Assembly: GCA_034666665.1 (NCBI GenBank)
Contig: JAXDLK010000263.1
Span: 1-17,728 of the forward strand
From: JAXDLK01 sp034666665
Lineage (GTDB): Bacteria > Desulfobacterota > Binatia > JACPRU01
DNA length: 17,728 nucleotides
Reading direction: 5' to 3'
Part shown: piece by piece, positions 15,083 through 17,728 of the stretch
Numbering within the stretch: position 1 is the first letter of the stretch
How the letters are laid out: each line of letters opens with the position of its first letter
Translations under genes and position numbers: made by a program
The notes under the pieces: model-generated
Told to the model about the DNA's origin: nothing
Databases searched by the model: none
The model's input: only the letters and a program-made list of their open reading frames with translations

Positions 15083-15472
15083 ATGGCAGAGACCCTCGAG
15101 ATCGACTTCGCCAAGGGGAACGGGCTCGTGCCCGTCGTCACCCAGGACGCGGACAGCGGCGAGGTCCTGATGGTCGCCTACATGGACGTCGAAGCTTGGC
15201 AGGAGACCCTGCGTACCGGCCGGGTTTGCTACTTCAGCCGCTCGCGCGGCCTGTGGAGAAAAGGCGAGGAGTCGGGGAACTTTCAGGAGGTCCGGGAGAT
15301 CCGCGTCGACTGCGACGGCGACACGATCCTCCTCAAGGTGCACCAGCACGGCGGCGCCGCCTGCCACGAGGGGTACCGGAGCTGTTTCTTCCGCCGCCGC
15401 GACGACGGCGACTGGAACGTGACCGGCTCGCGCGTGTTCGACCCCGCCCAGGTGTACAAGAAGCTCTCATGA
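15083..15472 (+). CDS. hisI: Phosphoribosyl-AMP cyclohydrolase
   Basis: HisI hydrolyses the adenine ring of phosphoribosyl-AMP, the third step of histidine synthesis. The 129-residue product is the stand-alone cyclohydrolase without a fused HisE domain. Diagnostic stretches are VLMVAYMDVEAW, YFSRSRGLWRKGEESGNFQ and the metal-binding DCDGDTILLKVHQHGG, followed by AACHEGYRSCFFRR. The usual CHTG reads CHEG here. The ATG at 15083 is preferred. The frame is open upstream for 73 codons, but those overlap lpxD antisense. The TGA stop overlaps the hisG start (ATGA). No hisE or other his genes lie in the window. Confidence 0.96.
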   Translation: MAETLEIDFAKGNGLVPVVTQDADSGEVLMVAYMDVEAWQETLRTGRVCYFSRSRGLWRKGEESGNFQEVREIRVDCDGDTILLKVHQHGGAACHEGYRSCFFRRRDDGDWNVTGSRVFDPAQVYKKLS

Positions 15473-16380
15473 AGAAGGCGCCGGCGTCGGGACCGCCGCT
15501 TCGGCTCGGAGTTCCCAAAGGCAGCCTCGAGCAGGCGACCGTCGAGCTCTTCCGCAAGGCCGGGTGGAAGATCAAAGGGTCGGAACGGAGCTACTTCCCC
15601 GCGATCGACGACCCGGAGATCCGCTGCGCGCTCGTGCGGCCGCAGGAGATGCCCCGCTACATCGCCGGCGGCACGCTCGACGCGGGGGTGACCGGCAAAG
15701 ACTGGATCGAGGAGAACGAGGTGGACCTGCACGTGGTCGCCGACTTCGTCTACTCGAAGGCGAGCCTCCGGCCGACGCGCTGGGTGCTCGCGGTGCCCGC
15801 CGACTCACCGATCCAGACGATCGAGGACCTGAACGGCCGCCGCATCGCGAGCGAGATGACGCACTTCACCAGCCGTTACTTCCAGAGCCGCGGAATCGAC
15901 GTCGAGGTGGAGTTCTCCTGGGGTGCGACCGAGGCGAAGGCGGCCGACGGGCTGGTCGACGGGATCGTCGAGGTCACCGAGACCGGATCGACGATCAAGG
16001 CCCACGGCCTCCGCATCGTCGCCGACCTCCTCGAGTCGAACCCGCAGCTGGTGGCGAGCCGTGAGGCCTGGCGGGATCCGTGGAAGCGCGAGAAGATCGA
16101 GCAGATCGCGCTCCTCCTCCAGGGTGGAATGGCCGCCGAGAGCCGCGTCGGCATCAAGATGAACGTGCGCCGCGACTGTCTCGATCGCGTGATCGAGATG
16201 ATCCCCAGCATCACCGCGCCGACGGTCTCGAACCTCTATCCGACGCCGGCGCTCGGCGGCGAGGAATGGTTCTCGGTCGAGACCGTGATCGAGGAAGCGA
16301 CGATCCGCGATCTGATCCCGGGCCTGATCAAGGCGGGCGCGGTCGGCATCGTCGAATATCCTCTGAACAAGGTCATCTGA
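15469..16380 (+). CDS. hisG: ATP phosphoribosyltransferase, long form
   Basis: HisG joins ATP and PRPP in the committed step of histidine synthesis and is normally feedback-inhibited by histidine. The 303-residue product begins LRLGVPKGSLEQATVELFRKAGW, the family opening. It has DAGVTGKDWIEEN (71-83) and the PRPP-binding loop GATEAKAADGLVDGIVEVTE (152-171). The C-terminal part (about 220-303, ending AVGIVEYPLNKVI) is the ACT-like regulatory domain of the long HisG form, so no HisZ partner should be needed. The start is fixed by ATGA overlap with hisI. The DAHP-synthase-like gene begins 17 bp after the stop. Confidence 0.96.
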   Translation: MKKAPASGPPLRLGVPKGSLEQATVELFRKAGWKIKGSERSYFPAIDDPEIRCALVRPQEMPRYIAGGTLDAGVTGKDWIEENEVDLHVVADFVYSKASLRPTRWVLAVPADSPIQTIEDLNGRRIASEMTHFTSRYFQSRGIDVEVEFSWGATEAKAADGLVDGIVEVTETGSTIKAHGLRIVADLLESNPQLVASREAWRDPWKREKIEQIALLLQGGMAAESRVGIKMNVRRDCLDRVIEMIPSITAPTVSNLYPTPALGGEEWFSVETVIEEATIRDLIPGLIKAGAVGIVEYPLNKVI

Positions 16381-16397
16381 CCGCGAGAGACTGTCCC

Positions 16398-17522
16398 ATG
16401 ATCATCATCCTGAAGCCCGAGGTTCGCGAGGACGGCGCGGAGGTGTCCGGTCTGCTGAGCGCCATCGCGCAGTATCCCGGAGTCTCCACGCGCGTCCACG
16501 CCGAGCGCGGGCAGACGCGCTCGGTGGTGGAGATCCACCTGATCGGCAGCACGGCCGCCGTGCCGAAGGAGCCGCTCGAGGTGCTGCCCGGGGTGCAGCA
16601 GGTCGTGCGGGTCTCCGATCGCTACCGCCTGATCGGCCGCCATCAGGGACAGATGGAATCGTTCGGCTTCAGCTACAACGGCGTGCGCTTCGATCAGGAC
16701 TCGCTGCACGTGTTCGCCGGCCTCTGCGCCGTGGATTCGCGCGAGCACACCGAAGCCATGCTGCGCGCCTGCCAGGAAGGCGGCCTGGTGACGACGCGCA
16801 TGGGCGCGTACAAGCCGCGAACCAGCCCGTACGACTTCCAGGGGTACGGGAGCGACTGCCTGCCGTACGTGTTCGAGCTCGCCGGCCGCTACGGCGTCCG
16901 CGTCATCGCCATGGAGGTCACGCACGAGAGCCACGTCGGCGAGATCCGCCGCGCGCTCGAGGAGGCGGGGAACCCGACCGGGGTGATGCTGCAGATCGGC
17001 ACGCGCAACGCTCAGAACTTCGAGCTCCTGAAAGCGGTCGGCCAGCAGACGGAGTTCCCCGTGCTCTACAAGCGCGGCATGGGGATCACGCTCGAGGAGG
17101 CGTTCAACGCGTGCGAGTACGTCGCGAGCGAAGGCAACCGGCGGATCCTCTTCTGTCTCCGCGGCGTCAAGTCGAACCTCGGCGATCCCCACCGGAACTT
17201 CGTCGACGTCGCGCACGTTCCCGTCGTCAAGCGTCTCACGCGCCTGCCCGTCGGCGTCGATCCGTCGCATGCGGTCGGCCGCCGCGAGACGGCTCCGGAC
17301 GGGCTCCTCGACATCCATCACGTCGCCGCCCAGGCGGTGATCGCGGGCGCGAACATGCTGCTCGTCGACTTCCACCCGTCGCCGGAGAAGGCCCTCTGCG
17401 ATGGACCGCAGGCACTGCTCGTCCACGAGCTGCCGCGCTTCCTCGCCGACGTCTCGATCGTTCGCGAGGCCTACGACCGCCGCCGCGCTCTCGCGCGATC
17501 CGGCGAGCAGACTGCCGCTTAA
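16398..17522 (+). CDS. Divergent DAHP synthase-like protein (type I beta)
   Basis: The 374-residue product has an N-terminal ferredoxin-like domain (about 1-75) followed by a TIM-barrel aldolase, the layout of class I beta 3-deoxy-7-phosphoheptulonate synthases. These condense PEP with erythrose 4-phosphate at the entry to the shikimate pathway. Retained are GAYKPRTSPYDFQGYG (136-151), QIGTRNAQNFELLKAVG (199-215), YKRGM (224-228), and VDPSHAVGRRE (287-297). The likely metal ligands are C110, H291 and D335. Departures from the usual motifs are AGLC for GPC (107-110), CLRG for CERG (253-256), and VDFH for the metal-binding EVH (323-326, Asp324 in place of Glu). It may be a true synthase or a related aldolase with another substrate. 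It follows hisG by 17 bp and probably shares its transcript. Confidence 0.88.
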   Translation: MIIILKPEVREDGAEVSGLLSAIAQYPGVSTRVHAERGQTRSVVEIHLIGSTAAVPKEPLEVLPGVQQVVRVSDRYRLIGRHQGQMESFGFSYNGVRFDQDSLHVFAGLCAVDSREHTEAMLRACQEGGLVTTRMGAYKPRTSPYDFQGYGSDCLPYVFELAGRYGVRVIAMEVTHESHVGEIRRALEEAGNPTGVMLQIGTRNAQNFELLKAVGQQTEFPVLYKRGMGITLEEAFNACEYVASEGNRRILFCLRGVKSNLGDPHRNFVDVAHVPVVKRLTRLPVGVDPSHAVGRRETAPDGLLDIHHVAAQAVIAGANMLLVDFHPSPEKALCDGPQALLVHELPRFLADVSIVREAYDRRRALARSGEQTAA

Positions 17523-17600
17523 AGGGGTCGGGAGTCTTTTTCGATCGGTCAGGCGAAAACAGCGGCCGCTGACCGGTGGGAAAAGACTCCCGACCCCTTT
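17521..17600. repeat. 80-bp two-armed palindrome between convergent genes
   Basis: The 20-bp arms at 17521-17540 and 17581-17600 are perfect inverted copies (beginning AAAGGGGTCGGGAGTC and ending GACTCCCGACCCCTTT). Inside, CGGTCAG (17546-17552) pairs with CTGACCG (17569-17575), leaving a loop that contains GCGGCCGC. The result is a long cruciform or hairpin. The first two bases of the left arm supply the last two bases of the TAA stop of the DAHP-synthase-like gene. The right arm ends 1 bp before the TAG of the convergent glycosyltransferase. A T-run follows the right arm (17598-17601). It may act as a terminator for the plus-strand transcript. Its architecture suggests a REP-like or MITE-like mobile palindrome, but only one copy lies here. 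Confidence 0.8.
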
Positions 17601-17601
17601 T

Positions 17602-17728
17602 CTAACCGATCGCCGCGAATCGGCGGTAGGCTTCGAGCGTCGCCCGCGCCGTCGTCTCCCAGGTGAAGTCGGCCGCCCGGCGGCGCCCGGCCTCGGAGAG
17701 CTCGCGGCGGCGCGACGGGACGTCGATC
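17602..17728 (-). CDS. Glycosyltransferase, C-terminal end only
   Basis: From the TAG at 17602-17604 a minus-strand frame is open to the right edge, giving the last 41 residues. They read RELSEAGRRRAADFTWETTA followed by RATLEAYRRFAAIG. This ending, with an Arg-rich helix, F-x-W and a final helix ending in YRR, is typical of GT4 glycosyltransferases, and the complete GT4 at 838-1995 ends in the same way (RRLTWEDAARRMAEIL). The catalytic part and start lie outside the window, so function is inferred from the tail alone. It converges on the DAHP-synthase-like gene. Confidence 0.7.
   Translation of the reverse strand, partial: IDVPSRRRELSEAGRRRAADFTWETTARATLEAYRRFAAIG

Noticed and set aside
14167..15468. 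In-frame open sequence upstream of hisG across lpxD and hisI
   Set aside because: hisG has a well-placed ATG in ATGA overlap with hisI. The upstream part has no HisG or other family character.
17562..17569. GCGGCCGC palindrome as a regulatory operator
   Set aside because: It is the GC-rich loop centre of the larger 80-bp palindrome, and an 8-bp GC palindrome is common at this base composition.
1..17728. tRNA, rRNA, CRISPR array, defence system or prophage
   Set aside because: No tRNA-like or rRNA segments, no regularly spaced repeats, and no nuclease, integrase, transposase or phage structural genes were recognised.

Overview
The window is a compact, GC-rich bacterial chromosome segment. 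It looks like housekeeping sequence from a Gram-negative (LPS-bearing) bacterium: lptE (LPS assembly lipoprotein) and lpxD (lipid A acyltransferase) both imply an outer membrane. The order yceD-rpmF-plsX-acpP-nrdR-ribD-ribBA-ribH-nusB-leuS-lptE-holA resembles, from general knowledge, gene orders in the former Deltaproteobacteria and related high-GC lineages such as Binatota or Methylomirabilota. That placement is an inference and cannot be settled from this sequence. I saw no rRNA, tRNA, CRISPR array, integrase or transposase gene.

Layout, left to right. Bases 1-3419 (minus strand) hold a glycan-assembly group: two GT4-type glycosyltransferases and a multi-pass membrane protein. The first glycosyltransferase runs off the left edge. 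Bases 3420-8029 (minus) hold holA, lptE, leuS and nusB. Bases 8029-11391 (minus) hold ribH, ribBA, ribD and nrdR, a riboflavin operon without ribE. Bases 11501-13849 (minus) hold acpP, plsX, rpmF and yceD, the lipid/ribosome cluster, without the fabHDG genes often found inside it. lpxD (13954-14985, minus) is divergent from a plus-strand set: hisI, hisG and a DAHP-synthase-like gene (15083-17522). An 80-bp two-armed palindrome (17521-17600) then separates this set from the C-terminal end of another minus-strand glycosyltransferase that leaves the window on the right.

The minus-strand genes are transcribed from right to left and are very tightly packed. Seven junctions overlap by 4 bp in NTGA form: nrdR/ribD, ribD/ribBA, ribH/nusB, nusB/leuS, membrane protein/GT4, GT4/GT4 and probably lptE/holA. 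hisI/hisG on the plus strand has the same form. This implies extensive translational coupling. Together the genes cover fatty acid and phospholipid initiation, lipid A and LPS transport, riboflavin synthesis, leucine tRNA charging, rRNA antitermination, ribonucleotide reductase control, replication clamp loading, histidine synthesis and the shikimate entry step.

Most of the region is ordinary. The points that deserve a second look are: a RibBA whose RibB half has lost most of its recognisable catalytic residues while the RibA half is intact; a DAHP-synthase-like protein with substitutions in otherwise near-invariant active-site motifs; and the 80-bp palindrome that supplies part of the stop codon of that gene. 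I did not find convincing evidence of a wholly new multi-gene system.
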